64,000 bases of DNA, from assembly GCA_030386875.1 (NCBI GenBank), contig CM059557.1, positions 62,636,514 to 62,700,513 on the forward strand, written 5' to 3'. Position 1 is the stretch's first letter; every line of letters begins with the position of its first letter. Under the pieces are notes generated by a model. It was not told the origin of the DNA. It searched no databases and was given only the letters and a program-made list of their open reading frames with translations. The stretch is from Morinoia aosen (Eukaryota > Arthropoda > Malacostraca > Amphipoda > Talitridae). Positions 33,267-45,599 of this stretch are shown piece after piece. The translations under genes were made by a program, and so were the position numbers.

Positions 33267-35121
33267 TCAATTTAGCGAATGATTTAACGAATTAAAACAT
33301 GAGAATTTAGGAAAATGGTAATTATGATTTCATTCTGCGTTTTTTAGAATTTAGGGAAATTATAATTATGTGTTATAAAATTTTATTTTTGTTGATTAAA
33401 ATTCCAGCGGTGCGGAGGTGTAGTCTCTTCAACATTTGTGTGTGTTACAAGCCAGAATGTATGGACGGGTGTGTGTGGTGAGCCCATAAAGGATGTGTTG
33501 TTTCAGAAAGGGTGTGTTGTTTCAGGCAGGGAGTGTGTAACTCTATCGAGAGGGGAGAAATAACAATCTCAACGGTTGAGCACTAAGACGTTCGAAAGTG
33601 CTGACGCCTTGGTCCAGGCGATAGCTGTGTATATTATGTTCTCAAGATTTTTGGCTATACAAGCAGTCTGCTGGCCCTCGGCGGGTACCGCATGCTGTGT
33701 GGGTTAATGGCACAATCTCAAACTCCATACACAGTGCTCGACAGATTTATGGCAAGCACTTGAGCGTGAAAAGGAAACTCTCAGAAATAGTCGGAGGGCT
33801 AACGTTGAGATCGGCGGTCCTGCAAACCCTCGAGAGGGAGGAGGCTGCTAAGTTACGTCAGAAGGCTCTAGGCCAATACCACGACATCAATATGGTGGGA
33901 AAGTAGTTGAAGCTAAGGAACACGAATGAGGCTTTAGCTGCGAAACAAGAAGGGCATTCGAACATGACGTAGAAGCTTCTAAGTGTGTGATTGGCCATGC
34001 GTGAACTAGAACACCGCTTTCTCGCGAACAAGTGGGTAGAGCTGATGAGAAAAATTTAGTCTTGCGTCGGCGATCGTCGGATATAGTACGTGTTAAAAAT
34101 AGGAGGTGTTGAAAATTACCCTGAAAATATGTGACATAGATATCAACACAGGGAGTTAAACTTATCAAAAATTTCGCTTAATAAAATAGTCTCCGTTTTT
34201 CCACAGAGGGTAAATTGCAGACCTGGCTAAAGCGGGGAAATCATTCTGAAGATGCCACATTAAGTGGGGAGGGTAAGAGTGATGTAATTACCTCTGGAGA
34301 AAATATTTTGAAATAGATATGATAAAAGTGTGTGGCCTTTTGTTGAAGTGAAGATTGGAATATTTAAGGGAACTTCATTAGCACGACTAGAAGTAATGAG
34401 TATTTAATTTTCATCGTGCAGGCGGGGAGGTTTTTGTCATCGGCTTGGAAGAAAGGGAGATCATGGGTCAAGATAACGAAGCGGGACGAGCAGTGTGATA
34501 TCAGCAATAGACATTTTGAGCTGTGCATAAGGCAAAAGTTGGAACTGAAGCTGTGTTGTTTAATGAATGTATGTTTGAAGTGACACCACCTCCAGCACTG
34601 TTAGAATATGAACATGTTGTAGGGCTCATGTATCAGGACCTGTGTGATTAACGTACGGGGATATGCTGGCCAGCGGTAGCATTTGTTGTCATTCTGTTAT
34701 GTAAGCTGTTTAATACATGAAATCTCTAGAATACCATTACTCAATTTACACCAGTTCTAATGCCATACATTGCGTGCGTTTATCGATGTTCTGTATGATG
34801 TATTGCCGTAAATTATAAATTAAGTGAATTTTCACGTGTATAAAGTCCCCCCCCAAATTTAGTAGCAAGCAGCCCCTCATCATAACTGATGCGCTCTGAA
34901 AAACGCGCATTGAGTAAGTCGAGTTCAACGTACATCGGTGAGTACTGCCCAATTTTAGTATACACATTTTGTAGTAGTGTTGATTTGTTTTGGGCTTGCC
35001 CATAAATTTTCCTTGTGTTTCCTGTGCATTTTATTGAGGTATGCCAACCCCTCAAGCGAGCATTCGGTCTTCTCATTAGTGTAAATTAATGAGAGACGAG
35101 GCAGACAGCCTTCTCGTGACA
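33267..35121 (+). repeat. Upstream (flipped) terminal repeat of element 1
   Basis: Reverse-complement copy of 30044-31897, nearly base for base: a 93-residue reading (33887-34168, - strand) is identical in the two arms, and a 69-residue reading (33697-33906) differs at a single residue. A 93-codon basic open frame (33625-33906) occurs in this arm and its mirror in the other. Matching stops at 33267, slightly short of the full LTR end. Confidence 0.8.
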
Positions 35122-35627
35122 ATTTTGTTATTGCTAATAACTAAAAAAAATAACTTTCAATATTCAAAACGCTACTCCTCATTGAGTTTTCATGTTAGAA
35201 CAAAACCAAAGACAGTTTTGGAATTCTTGGAACATTTCTAACAATAAAATAAAGGCTTTCTTCCAAATTTGGGGAAAAAAGTTACATAGCTCTAAACTCG
35301 AAAATAATTTCTTCGTGATGTAATCATAAAAATCGCGTACCACAAAATATTTCAAAATGTTAAAATATCGCTTCATTTTCTGGTTAGAAATGCTTCAAGG
35401 ATTCTCAAACTGTCTTTGATTTTGTTCTAGCATCAAAACTCAATGAGGAGTAGCGTTTTGATATATACATTAAAATTTACCAAAAAACTAATTTGCTCGG
35501 TAAAAAAAACTAAAGCCTAAATCGAAAAAGTGACACAAGTAAAAAGTGTTTACTTTCGAAAAATACATAAAGTGGCCAATTTTCAAACGAATCGGACGAA
35601 AAAAGTTGAAAAACTGGGATGGCCTCC
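35122..35627 (-). mobile_element. PB-A TTAA element, copy 3, second part
   Basis: Continues the PB-A element interrupted at 30044: TCATTGAGTTTTCATG, then GACAGTTTTGGAATTCTTGG, ending GGGATGGCCTCC before TTAA (35628-35631). Order and orientation match the single uninterrupted copy at 62600-63727. Confidence 0.8.
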
Positions 35628-35631
35628 TTAA

Positions 35632-38583
35632 ATCTTCATTCAAATAGAAATTTACATGAGTAAAGAATTTTTCTCATGAAATGAACTACACATAACAGAT
35701 TTCTATTATATAAATTTATAAAATGCCGCTTGGAAAAATATTACTCGAAAAGTTACTTCAGGCGTACCTAATTTTGAACAATCAAAAACTTAAGTATTCA
35801 AAAACAGTTGAAAAGATGGGGTTTTCCTTGTGAGAAAATCAATGTTCCTCACCTTTTTTCTTGATTCTGACTTAAGGTTATACCAAGGTAGGAAAATTCT
35901 GCATCGTTCAATGAATTAGATCAATGAATATCGACTTTTCAGCATTACCATGAACAATTTAGCGCCTTCGACAAAGGTGGAAGTCACAGCAACGAGAGGT
36001 AAAATTTGTTTGAAATCTGAAACGCAAAAGTTTGAAAATAGGAATTCCTAAAAAATCTTTAAAATTCTACGATTTCGAATATGAATAGGGAGAAAAAATT
36101 TCGAACTCATATTTGGTTCTAGCAGCAATTAAGAACCTTTGAATCGAAATCTTTGAATCTATATAGTTATTTATCCATTCTTTTTCAGATTTCAGTGATC
36201 AATATTTCTCAGAACTTTAAACATTACAGTTGATTTCTATAGTGTGACAAATCCGGCTATAATCATCTTCGCAACAGTGTGGGCCACAATTTTCACATTC
36301 GTCAATTCTTTCACTTAGAGATCAGTTCATAATTTCGCACGGTTGCCAGGCATCAATCCATTACACGAGCGGAGACAGCCGTACGATCATTTATCTGACT
36401 CTTCTCCAACGTGATCCTGCAATCCTCTCCCATCCTGGAACATTAAGGGTCGACCCATTACTTTACTGCAAGTTATATTTATTTCAGATAAACCAGAAAA
36501 TACTACAAGAAATAAGAGCAAACAGCTCAGATGATGCAAGAACATGATAGTAGTTACTGACGTTACACAACTATAACTTCGTTAGGCAGTGTTTACTGCG
36601 GTAGTGTAATGGTTTCCTATATTTTATCCCACCGATGTCATATCATTTGTAATGGTCGCTTGATCCTATTCCATATCGCTGCCGACGTTCGTTGTTGTGG
36701 TGCATGTTATTTCGTGACATTCGTTATTATTTGTCACTATCTTTTATTTTCTAGTCTTTATTAATCACGATAGCTTTTCAATGCTGCCACCAGTCCGTGA
36801 CTCGGACAAACAATATTTATATTTATAAGACATATTTTCAAGATCTTCGGTAACGTTGGTGTAAGAGCGGAAGGCTATGACTTACGTATGTGCATCATTT
36901 TATATCATCATCATTATCATCATCTCTTTATCATCTCTCTCTAACTTACAAAGGAAATTGAAGACACGAAAGATTACAAAGGTTCGTTATTAACGCAGAC
37001 ACCTAATATATCACAATGCTGTCGAGAGAGAAGCTGGTTAGACATTTAGTAAACATGTTAACTTATCTGCAGAATCCAGTTTGGGCGTTGTCGAAGTATT
37101 TGCGAGGAGGCTGGTGCCTTTGCGATCCATTTATAATGAATGATGGGAGCAAGATGGATCTCCAGGTAATTTAGAGACAAATTTAAGTAGCTTTGACACT
37201 AAAAGTCGTTTACAACAAAGCGGGTTCATCGCCAAAGCGATGAACCGCAGGGGAAGACACCAATAAGTTTATATGATCTTGAACTGTTACTCTTTAATGA
37301 AGGAACCTACTCGACTGCCTCCCCGCGCAAGACTAACTGTTGCCCGCTCGCTTGAAGGAACGAGGGCGCCTCTCTACTTCTGAGAACAAACACGTTACGA
37401 CAGTAGCTTCTCATTAATAAATGGAAAACCCACAATACTGACTAACAATAATTACGATCCTGCATTCAATCTTTATAAATGAATACTATAACATCCTAGA
37501 TGATTAAGATTTGAAAGATAAGAAATACATTGTGGTAGAGAAAAGAGAAAGAGGTATCTGATAACTTAATCTCGTAGTCCTACGGTTGCGTCGTGGTGAT
37601 GATGTCAAGAGGGTAGCACGATGATGGTAAGGCGTAGCGTCGTCTGACGATGTTGTTGAAGGAAATAGCATGAGAGGTATGTTGTGGAGTTGATTCGAAG
37701 TTGCGCTTATCCGCGAGAACTTTTTAATGCGGTTCTTTTCGAGGAGACGAAAGTCGTGGGCCAGACGAAGCATTTCAATATTCCTCGTTGCGATTCCTTT
37801 ATGAATATAGATGTAGGGAGGTTATATCATGAGGATATAACACGGTAGTGTGCATGTAGATTTTACTGAACTGAGCAGTCAGGGCCACGAGCGATCGATG
37901 CAACTAGAACTGCTGACAAAGTCTTCTACGGCAAACTCCATTTCCTGTAACAAATTGCGGCGAACCATTTGGGTGATTCTGCCTATTTTCAGCCAAGTTA
38001 GTCAACCACAGATAGGTATAATTACGCCTGAACAATTTATGTAGTAAACTAAAGACGTGCTGCGATGTCCGATATTTTCTTATATCACTGTAAATAATAA
38101 CCGTGAAATTGCACGTTAAGGTGTCTGGCAACTTCGCTGCCAACATAAAATCGTAACAAAACGGTAGAATTTGAGAACCAAAATCGATGAAAAACTGTGA
38201 TTTCTATTGTATCACCAGAGAACGTAAAACGGTGATATACCGTGATTCGTACCACATAATCGTGCTAATAAACGGTCTAATCGGATAAACTCAGATGGCT
38301 TAAACTGAAAATATTCATGACGCAAAGGTCAAAACTAGAACAGGATTACTTCACGCATGTATACTGCAGATTAGGTTCATGACATTTTCAAGTTTTTTGG
38401 TGCGATTTCAGCAAAAAAACTATAATGTTTGCGTCGTATTACAAGCAATTGGATGCAGCTGCAAGTTTCACGACTGTATCTAAAAGTTGATGACAAACCA
38501 CACAAATGACTGTTTTTTGCATTACCTAAATCGCCGCAAAGCTTGTAAAGAGAATGAACCATATCAGAAGTACACACACTCAC
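35632..38583. other. No recognised gene; one CAT-rich microsatellite
   Basis: AT-rich to about 36.3 kb and mixed after that. A degenerate CAT/ATC microsatellite lies at 36897-36945. The stretch 37200-37800 is GC-richer, with purine-rich and pyrimidine-rich runs that could be an old LTR or SINE, but no terminal structure was found. Confidence 0.35.
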
Positions 38584-38633
38584 GCCTTCCTTTCTGGCTT
38601 GTCTCCTGTCCTCCTGCTGCTGAGACTGCAGTA
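38584..38633 (-). CDS. Candidate 50-bp host exon
   Basis: On the - strand an acceptor (GGTTTTATTTCAG) precedes a GC-rich block that ends at a good donor, AAGGC|GTGAGTG. In the frame that leaves two bases at the start it encodes LQSQQQEDRRQARKEG, a glutamine-rich, highly charged peptide typical of coiled-coil linkers, and the exon is codon-complete at its 3' end. All three frames are open in so short a block, so the case rests on the splice sites and on base composition unlike the flanks. No neighbouring exon was found. Confidence 0.35.
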
Positions 38634-38748
38634 CTGAAATAAAACCATTAATTTAGAGGTACATTTTACTGTCCATACTAACTCAGCCAAAAAAAAGAAC
38701 ACCAACAAAATTAAAATAACAGTTTCTTGAAGGGTTTTCCCATTTTAA

Positions 38749-38930
38749 CACGTTGACTCCGAAGTGGTTCATATGTGTACCAGTAGGTCAATTGCTCATT
38801 TACGTACCGGAATATACAAATAACATTTGAACTATTTTGCTACTTTTTCCGAAATAAATTTTAAAGTGAAAGGTAACACATTATGGTTCAAGTGTATTCT
38901 TTATTCTTTTCAAAAGCCAAGATTTTTCGA
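38749..38930 (+). repeat. Dispersed TTAA-associated repeat (relative at 46119-46375)
   Basis: Preceded by TTAA (38745-38748) and starting CACGTTGACTCCG, like the ends of the 220-bp MITE family. The following 100 bp aligns at modest identity with 46119-46300 (ATTGCTCATTTACGTACC against ATTGTTCATTTACGCACC). The right end was not found. Confidence 0.45.
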
Positions 38931-40919
38931 GTAACTAAGAATAAGCTGCCGCGTTCAAATAAATTTGTTTTTAATTTTGACCTAAAATATTATTTATGCA
39001 AGTCATACAACAGTAAAAGTATATATAAAGCATTTCAATAGCTCTTCAACGACTGTATTATACCTTGCATTCGAAAAAGTGTAGCGATTGAATTGTGATT
39101 TTTACGAAGTACAAGGAACTATTTCCTAGTCTAACACAATTAAGGCCAACTCTAAAACTTTGACACTTTCTAGTTTGAGGTAAAAACTTTTCAGATACAC
39201 CCATCAGAATTACGGAGTAAACATATCCTATAATTGACTCTGATTTAGCAACTCGGTAAATATTCCAGTATAGTCACTGCTTTTAGTTATATTTTGATCA
39301 TTTAAACGAATTTAAATTTGTTCGATAGGATTTCACAACACACATTAAAAATAACCTAAAATATGCGCCTATCAAGAGAAGATTTTGTTCTGATATACGA
39401 AGTAAAATTAGATTAGGTGTTAGTTTTAAACCTCCCTATTCGCAACAAAGACGTTTTGAAAAGAGGAATGATGAAAGCACCATTCACGATGGCGCAGAAG
39501 AAATGCGTTTTCTACGCACAGGGTCTACTCGATCCAGCACAATATTCCTCCTGCTGAGGCGAATAAAATAGACAAACATTTTAAAAAGGATTTTGAGATT
39601 AAAGCTACATTTAACAACGGAGGATCCTAAATTCTTCCCTTACATCCATGTTATTAGAGCTTTTACTGAACGCAATAGGCATAGCATAGGTGTGGTATTT
39701 TGAAATGAATGCAAAGAGTATAAAGCGCAGCCCTCATCAAGGGCTACGAACACAAAGTAGTCAACACACAATTGCAAGCATTAATCTAAGAGGACGAACA
39801 ATATAACTTATTCACCAACAATGAAGAGAAATCAGGGCACAACAGGCGTGTGGTAACAGAGGGGAGGTAAAGTAAAGCGGTCAGTGCTGACGAGGGGAGG
39901 GAAGCAGCTGGAGAAAATTAGAATAAAGTTTCCCAGCAGTGAAAGTAAATAGAGGGTTATGGATACTGAAATACTTTCGAAAAACGGTGAACAATCTAGA
40001 GGCGAATAGCATAAGATGATAGATAAACTTATGAAAGACGGTGAATAAACCAAATTCTGATGCATGAGTAAAACGACGTTTGTATCTCGGTTCGCTTACA
40101 ATTTGCAAGACCCTTGATGATTTTCATGGCTCCTCTTCTTTTTCTGCAAACGACTATTCTTCTTTTGGCGGATTTATCCTTCGTAAAGATCTAGAGCAGA
40201 AAAATCTTATTAAATGAAATGTTTCCTTGCATCATTATAGATTTTTCATAATTAGAGGGGAAAAACAATCAATTCAGACAGTTTTTTCCACTAAACTTGT
40301 AAATGCATGTATTTGGGCACCTAGTACATGCAAAACCTGCTTACTTACCTGAAATTCTTTCCCAGCCATTTCTAAGCTTGTAAATTCAAATAGCCAGTAA
40401 GGTCTTTCTTATTGAGAAAATGAGCTCCTTTTTATTCCTTGCCAGCTTTGGCAAACTATGTTAGCTACGACATCAATAGCTATGGAGGTGTGCCAGCACT
40501 TATACTTCTCTTTATACTGTCATCTTCGAAAAAAATTAATAAAATATTTGCAATACGTACATTGAAATTGAGGTTTATAACTGGCCAAGAAATGCATGAG
40601 TTGAATGGGCCCACAGGTTAAGACAAAAGATGGACAAGTAATCCGAACCACAAAGAAAATCAAGTGACCTTCCGCATCCTCACCAGAGACCAGCTGGAGT
40701 GAATCACTATCTGCTCCAATAAAAATGCCCTTTGCATACCGAGGTTTTACATTCATTATTGAGAAAATTCGATTTTTTTCACTAGGAAATTTGAAGCCAG
40801 CACGTATGCTAGCAATTCTCCTGGATAAGCATCAGTAGAGAATAGTTCACACAATCTAACGTCTATGTCCATAAAAAATAGTGACCTTTTTTTAACTACA
40901 ATAGTTGACAGCCATCATT
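38931..40919. other. No recognised gene
   Basis: AT-rich. Around 40600-40890 on the - strand two overlapping frames look somewhat protein-like (LFSTDAYPGELLAYVLAS and KGIFIGADSDSLQLVSGEDA), but they are in different frames, without splice sites joining them, and match nothing I know. Confidence 0.35.
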
Positions 40920-41480
40920 TAGACTTCGGTAAAAAATTTCGGTCAATATTGAATTTAATATTGTCAAAAACTTTCATAATTTCATAACGAAATTTAGGTA
41001 ACTCGAAACATTTTAAGACGTTTTACACGAATGACATTGTGCTCGCAAATGCTTAGTTTTCGAGATATAGCATAAATAACGCCAGGTAAGTATAGCATTA
41101 ACGGCAGTTTCGATATGGCTCTTCCGGCGTTTCGCGGACGCGGACCACGCCAAGTTTTTTGGCGGGAGTCATAGGCCTCGGTGTGGTTGAGTCAAGTTAT
41201 TTTTAATTTATTTAGATTAGTTTATTTAACTAACCTAACTTTACTCAACCTAACCTCACCTATTGTTACGTTAACCGTATATTTGCTTATTTACGTGTCC
41301 GTTTGTTCTATTATATAAACGACGTTCCTATAACTTCAAAGCTAAATATCTTGAAAACTAAGCATTTGCGAGCACAATGTCATTCGTGTAAAAAGTCTTC
41401 CATTGTACCATATTACCCATATGTGGCAACGAAATAATTGAAATCGTTGACAGCATTAAATTCAATTTTGACAAAAATTT
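40920..41480. mobile_element. Foldback-type inverted repeat element
   Basis: A near-perfect arm of about 60 bp (around 41020-41080, including CACGAATGACATTGTGCTCG and AAATGCTTAGTTTTC) is repeated inverted at about 41340-41400. Weaker complementarity extends outward to about 40930 and 41480. The 250-bp centre is GC-richer at first and then contains AACCTAACTTTACTCAACC. It looks like a MITE or foldback element; target duplications were not resolved. Confidence 0.55.
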
Positions 41481-43180
41481 CAAAATTAGGACAACAATTT
41501 CAAAATTTCAAACTTTTTGAGTTGACATGAAATAAACAAAAAGAGAGTGGCTCAATGCTCAACACGTTCAACGCCTTTCCGCGTTTGTTGCGGTTGGTTA
41601 GGTTGTAAGTAGCAGAATTGGGAAATCAATTTTACTGCTCGAATAGATTTCGATTCTTCCTTAGAAATATGAAAAATACAATTGAACGATGACATTTCAC
41701 CTCGCATGATAATAGTTATTTTTAAAAAAACGTTGAGAAGCTGATGAAATGTCATTTATTTATGCAGGTACGTGGATGAGCAATATACATACAGCTACAC
41801 ATATGGCTCAATACGCAGGGAACGTGTTTATGTGAGTTTTGGATTGGGGTGTTAATTAGGTAATGCGATAGTTTAGAAAATGGCCGAGTGTCTTACGTCA
41901 TTTCGTTCTGCATTCTAATATACAGTAGTTTCAATACCTCAATTATTTGGGCTTCATTTGTACACTATCGGTTTCAAAACTCTGGCATAATATGTAATAC
42001 TTTAGAATATATAGAAGCATTAGAATGAATTTGATGTGAATGATGTTGTCTGCGTTTTTCTCCTCACACGTTCAGTTATAAAGTTAGACCAGGCAGAATG
42101 CTTGAATCTAATCCTGAAAGTGCTAAGCAATTGTGCAAAATACTGTTGACTAGTTGAGTAATTGCACCATGAAATGTATAGATTTAATTCATTTTCTCGA
42201 GAGAGCGCTGGGTGAATGTTAATAATTCGGATGTACAACATATATTTTGTGATTCACTTTTATACTGCATGTCATGACATCAAAAGGTTGTGGACGTAAA
42301 ACACCATGAACAAGGAAACCTACCATGAACACAGTAGTAGGAAATTTTTGCACAGTTTCATAATCACTCCATCAGTTTTCATTACATAGAACTGAGTTCT
42401 CATGCTTGGCTCCAAGTGAAGCAGTGTAGAAAATAAACTGAAATGGCTGAAGGAGACTGGAGGTTGCAAAAAAACATTTGCCGACACTCAAGCCAGGAAA
42501 TGACCCCATAGGTACTCAATATTTTACATCAATCATTTAAAATGTTATGAAATTCCTTGTCAAAAATTTATTTGGTTCAATTCAAAAATCTCTCGTGGAA
42601 CATACGAGTATTTTTGTTTGCCAAGTACTGATATTTGAGCTCAAGGCTCAGAACCGAGGTTTCACATATATTCATAGCCCACTTTCACACATCGATAAAA
42701 TTTGATTTTTTTGAGACGCTGTCCAAACCGAGCGTTTGTCTCCAATGCTCCAGTTAGCTTTAATTGTAACCTTATTTCTTAGCTAGGTAAACGCTGTCCG
42801 AGCTAGTAAGGTTTTGTTATACCACAATGAATAGAGTGTTAATTAATCATGATCTTTTTTACGTCTGGAAAATTTCAATGATTTCACGATTTGCGACTAT
42901 AAAACTTTACAGAAGAGAAATCATGTAATAGTTGCGACATGCTTGTTTAGCAGAAATGAGTCTGAGATTTGACGTACGCTTCCTACAAAGAAGTGATTAT
43001 GAAATCACGTAAAAATTTTATGGTTGGACATGGGGCTTTACTAATATAGGTGTTTTCAACTCTATTCGTCGTATTTTTCCCATCATTTTCCCAGCAGCAT
43101 GGGTTCATTTCGTTTTTCCCGCTCAGGGGCATAGAATAGGCCAGTGTTTTCACATAATTTTGCAAGAGAGCCCCTTGCAA
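41481..43180. other. No recognised gene
   Basis: AT-rich, short frames only, no inverted ends or splice pairs that could be supported. Confidence 0.4.
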
Positions 43181-43500
43181 ATATAAATATATATATATAT
43201 TATATATATTATATATATATTCTATATACAAGCCCACCCCCCTTTATTTGTAATCAAAAAGAGGGCGAAATGAGAGAAAGGCCGTAAGAAATAAAAAATT
43301 CACTCTCTCGAGAGTTGATGAGGCCGCGTGAACACGGCCCGTCAGAATATATAGGGCCCGGCTGGAGCTTGTATCACAGATACGCTCATCACACACTGCA
43401 GGCTGGCTTCGGACGGACGGACGGACGCGGCTCTTATTATAGTATAGATTATATATATATATATTATATAAATTATGTAGTATTTAAATTATATATTTCT
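43181..43500. repeat. AT microsatellites flanking a GC-rich hairpin segment
   Basis: Runs of (AT)n at 43181-43225 and 43437-43495 enclose a 200-bp GC-richer segment. That segment holds CTCTCGAGAG, a GGCCGCGT/ACACGGCC hairpin at about 43322-43339 and a short GGAC tandem near 43413-43426. The arrangement is unusual but no gene can be named. Confidence 0.5.
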
Positions 43501-43586
43501 CGACAGCCGCGCAATGAAAACCATGCACTGGAATAGACAATGGGGTCACATTAGTTAAGGTAGTTTCATATATGCCGTGTTGTGGA

Positions 43587-43829
43587 CTAGGCTACAGATT
43601 GTCCTTCACGACTTCTGTCTTTCGTGCCCACTGTTGTTTTTTGTTCTCCAGCCTTCTTTGCTACCTTATTGTATAACCCTTCTCTTTCATCTTCACTTAC
43701 TGATTCTTTACGCATTATTTTATGTGTGGGGACACAACCTTTACCGTGATTCCCCTTCTTGTACAGTTCATCCCAAATGGTCCTTTCTCTTCGACCGATC
43801 TTGTAGTTATGGGGTCTGGAATTGACCAA
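43587..43829 (-). CDS. Candidate coding segment, unknown product
   Basis: A - strand open frame of about 75 residues is strongly hydrophilic and looks protein-like: KIGRRERTIWDELYKKGNHG, then KIMRKESVSEDEREGLYNKV and a basic tail ending at a stop. A weak acceptor (GGTCAATTCCAG) lies at its upstream edge. It could be a terminal host exon or a remnant of a transposon protein. It has no motif I know, and AT-rich flanks make chance possible. Confidence 0.25.
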   Translation of the reverse strand: MVNSRPHNYKIGRRERTIWDELYKKGNHGKGCVPTHKIMRKESVSEDEREGLYNKVAKKAGEQKTTVGTKDRSREGQSVA

Positions 43830-44025
43830 TATATTTAATGATAATTTGATAATAATTTCCTGATTCTCTTTCCTGCAACAGGTATGTCATAGCTCTCTGG
43901 AGCGTGCAAAAGCATGTTCTGCTTGTGTTTTAAAATTAATTGAAATCATTTCATCAGCATAATTAAACATCTTTCCCAGCTCGCACAATAAATCGTTTTA
44001 CAGTAACTCGTTTCCCGCAATGTGT

Positions 44026-44223
44026 TAAACTGATGTTCAATATTCAATTCAAATATAAAGTTAATTGTAGTGGGCAATATTAAGAATAGCAAACACTAAA
44101 TGGAAAGCTTATTTTATCTTGCATTAAGTATTTGTAAAAATCGAGTTAATGACCGCAGGTCGGTCAGCAGGATTATGAAAATCTCCCCAGTGACTACCAG
44201 TGGGTCCCTTCGCAAGAAACGTG
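44026..44223 (+). mobile_element. 220-bp TTAA MITE, copy d (diverged)
   Basis: The interior matches the family (TTAATTGTAGTGGGCAA, GGTCGGTCAGCAGGATTATG, CCAGTGACTACCAG), and the right end precedes TTAA (44224-44227). The left end has decayed. It is the oldest-looking of the four copies. Confidence 0.65.
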
Positions 44224-44227
44224 TTAA

Positions 44228-45599
44228 GCAAACAATTCTTTTTTACCAATACCCAGCAATTAGCGAAAGTAATAATATGTTATCCAATTCGCCTATCAAA
44301 GTTCACAACACGACTAAGAAATTCATGAAATATGGAATTCCACGTGCAATTCCACGGTGCAATACCAGGTTGTAGTTAATAGGTATTGAAAAATAGAATT
44401 GGACTATGTTACCTAAATGATTAAAATGTGATTGACTTAATAATTAATTAGATAAACTTTGAATTTTTTATTATCTTTTTGAATACTAACCCTTTGTATC
44501 TCTTCTTAGAGCAGTCCATCGTATCACATAACATAGATGAGTGGTGAAAATGCCCACGATAAACTCTAATAGCATACAGGTCTTACAAGACGGTATGGGA
44601 AAAGAAATCATGTTCGAAATGAAAACTTTAGCAGATCCCGTACACCCACTGACAAAAAGGCTCATTTTCATTAACTTTTTGTTACATCAAGCATTTACAA
44701 CTATAAGAAAACTCATAAATAAACCAGGAGGCAAAACGGGCAAACCACGGACATCTGCAAGGTTAGCATCCTATTGTGATTAACAACTTGACATACGCAA
44801 TATTTGAAGGTTGCGAGAGCCTTTCACTTCCAACAATTATTCCAGAGAAGAGGATGTTCTCCAACTTGAAGAATAAATAGGTTTTGTGCGGTACCCGCAG
44901 AGAAATTTATCCCTACCTTTCATATCAAATAAACCTCTTAAGCTCAAATCTTTAATTTCAGTTCTACCTGTAAATGTGCACTCAAAAGTTTTAAATTGTG
45001 ACGAAACAATAAAACGAATAATGCAGTCAAACGGCAGTTTAACGTTATTTTAGAATGAGGATTATAGGAACGGCAACAGAATTAGTAGAATTAAGATATC
45101 AAGCTTGTTTAATTAATCACAGTCCATATTTAATTTGTAACTGGACCAATTTTTTTCTGAGAGCTTTACGATTCTGCCAAAAACCATTTTAGGTGCACGA
45201 TCACCAGTTCACCACATTAAAGAGCCTCTCAATCTGTCTCAAGAAGACAACTTTGTCGTATGGCGATCCAAAGACTACGTAAGAACCATAACTTCCATAG
45301 TTTTCTACAAGCTTTAATCTGAATTAGTTTGAATGCTTCCTTGAACGAATTCAACTGAAATCACCAATGAAACTGACATCTTTTCATTCAAGGGAATTTA
45401 ATTTAAAAATGAGCGACTAAAGCTATTCTCTGAAAACAGCTCTAGTGAACAGCCCATTCTATCATCTAAGAATTTGGTAGAAACATACTACATTTGTTTT
45501 TATACACTTCATCGGTTTTCTAACAACTCGGTGAAGAGTCAGGTTGTAACGAAAATTGTTTATATGTTTAATATATATAAACACAGAACGAAACGGAGA
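44228..45599. other. No recognised gene
   Basis: AT-rich. The frame at 44541-44783 (+) has no recognisable motif or splice support. Confidence 0.4.

Larger units (their letters stand above)
30044..35121 (-). mobile_element. Gypsy-class retroelement fossil with inverted terminal repeats (element 1)
   Basis: A 5078-bp unit on the - strand, flanked by an exact 4-bp duplication (ATTT, 30040-30043 and 35122-35125). Its outer ends are TGTCACGAG... and ...CTCGTGACA, that is, the same end twice. The arms, 30044-31909 and 33267-35121, are inverted copies of each other about 1.85 kb long and nearly identical, so the insertion is recent. Between them lie an untranslated leader and a gag-like coding region with a zinc knuckle. 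It is broken in the sense that no pol region is recognisable. It inserted into a PB-A element. In the gag direction the downstream arm begins TGTCGAGAAT and ends TGACA like a normal LTR; the upstream arm is the one that is flipped. A related copy lies at 49625-60612. Confidence 0.8.

Noticed and set aside
40600-40890. Host pseudogene on the - strand
   Set aside because: Two protein-like runs lie in different frames with no splice sites between them and no known match. Chance is the simpler reading.
43316-43345. Possible hammerhead ribozyme (TTGATGAGG with a GGCC hairpin)
   Set aside because: The hairpin is good, but the conserved GAAA after it is missing and the first core base differs, so it cannot be a hammerhead as read.
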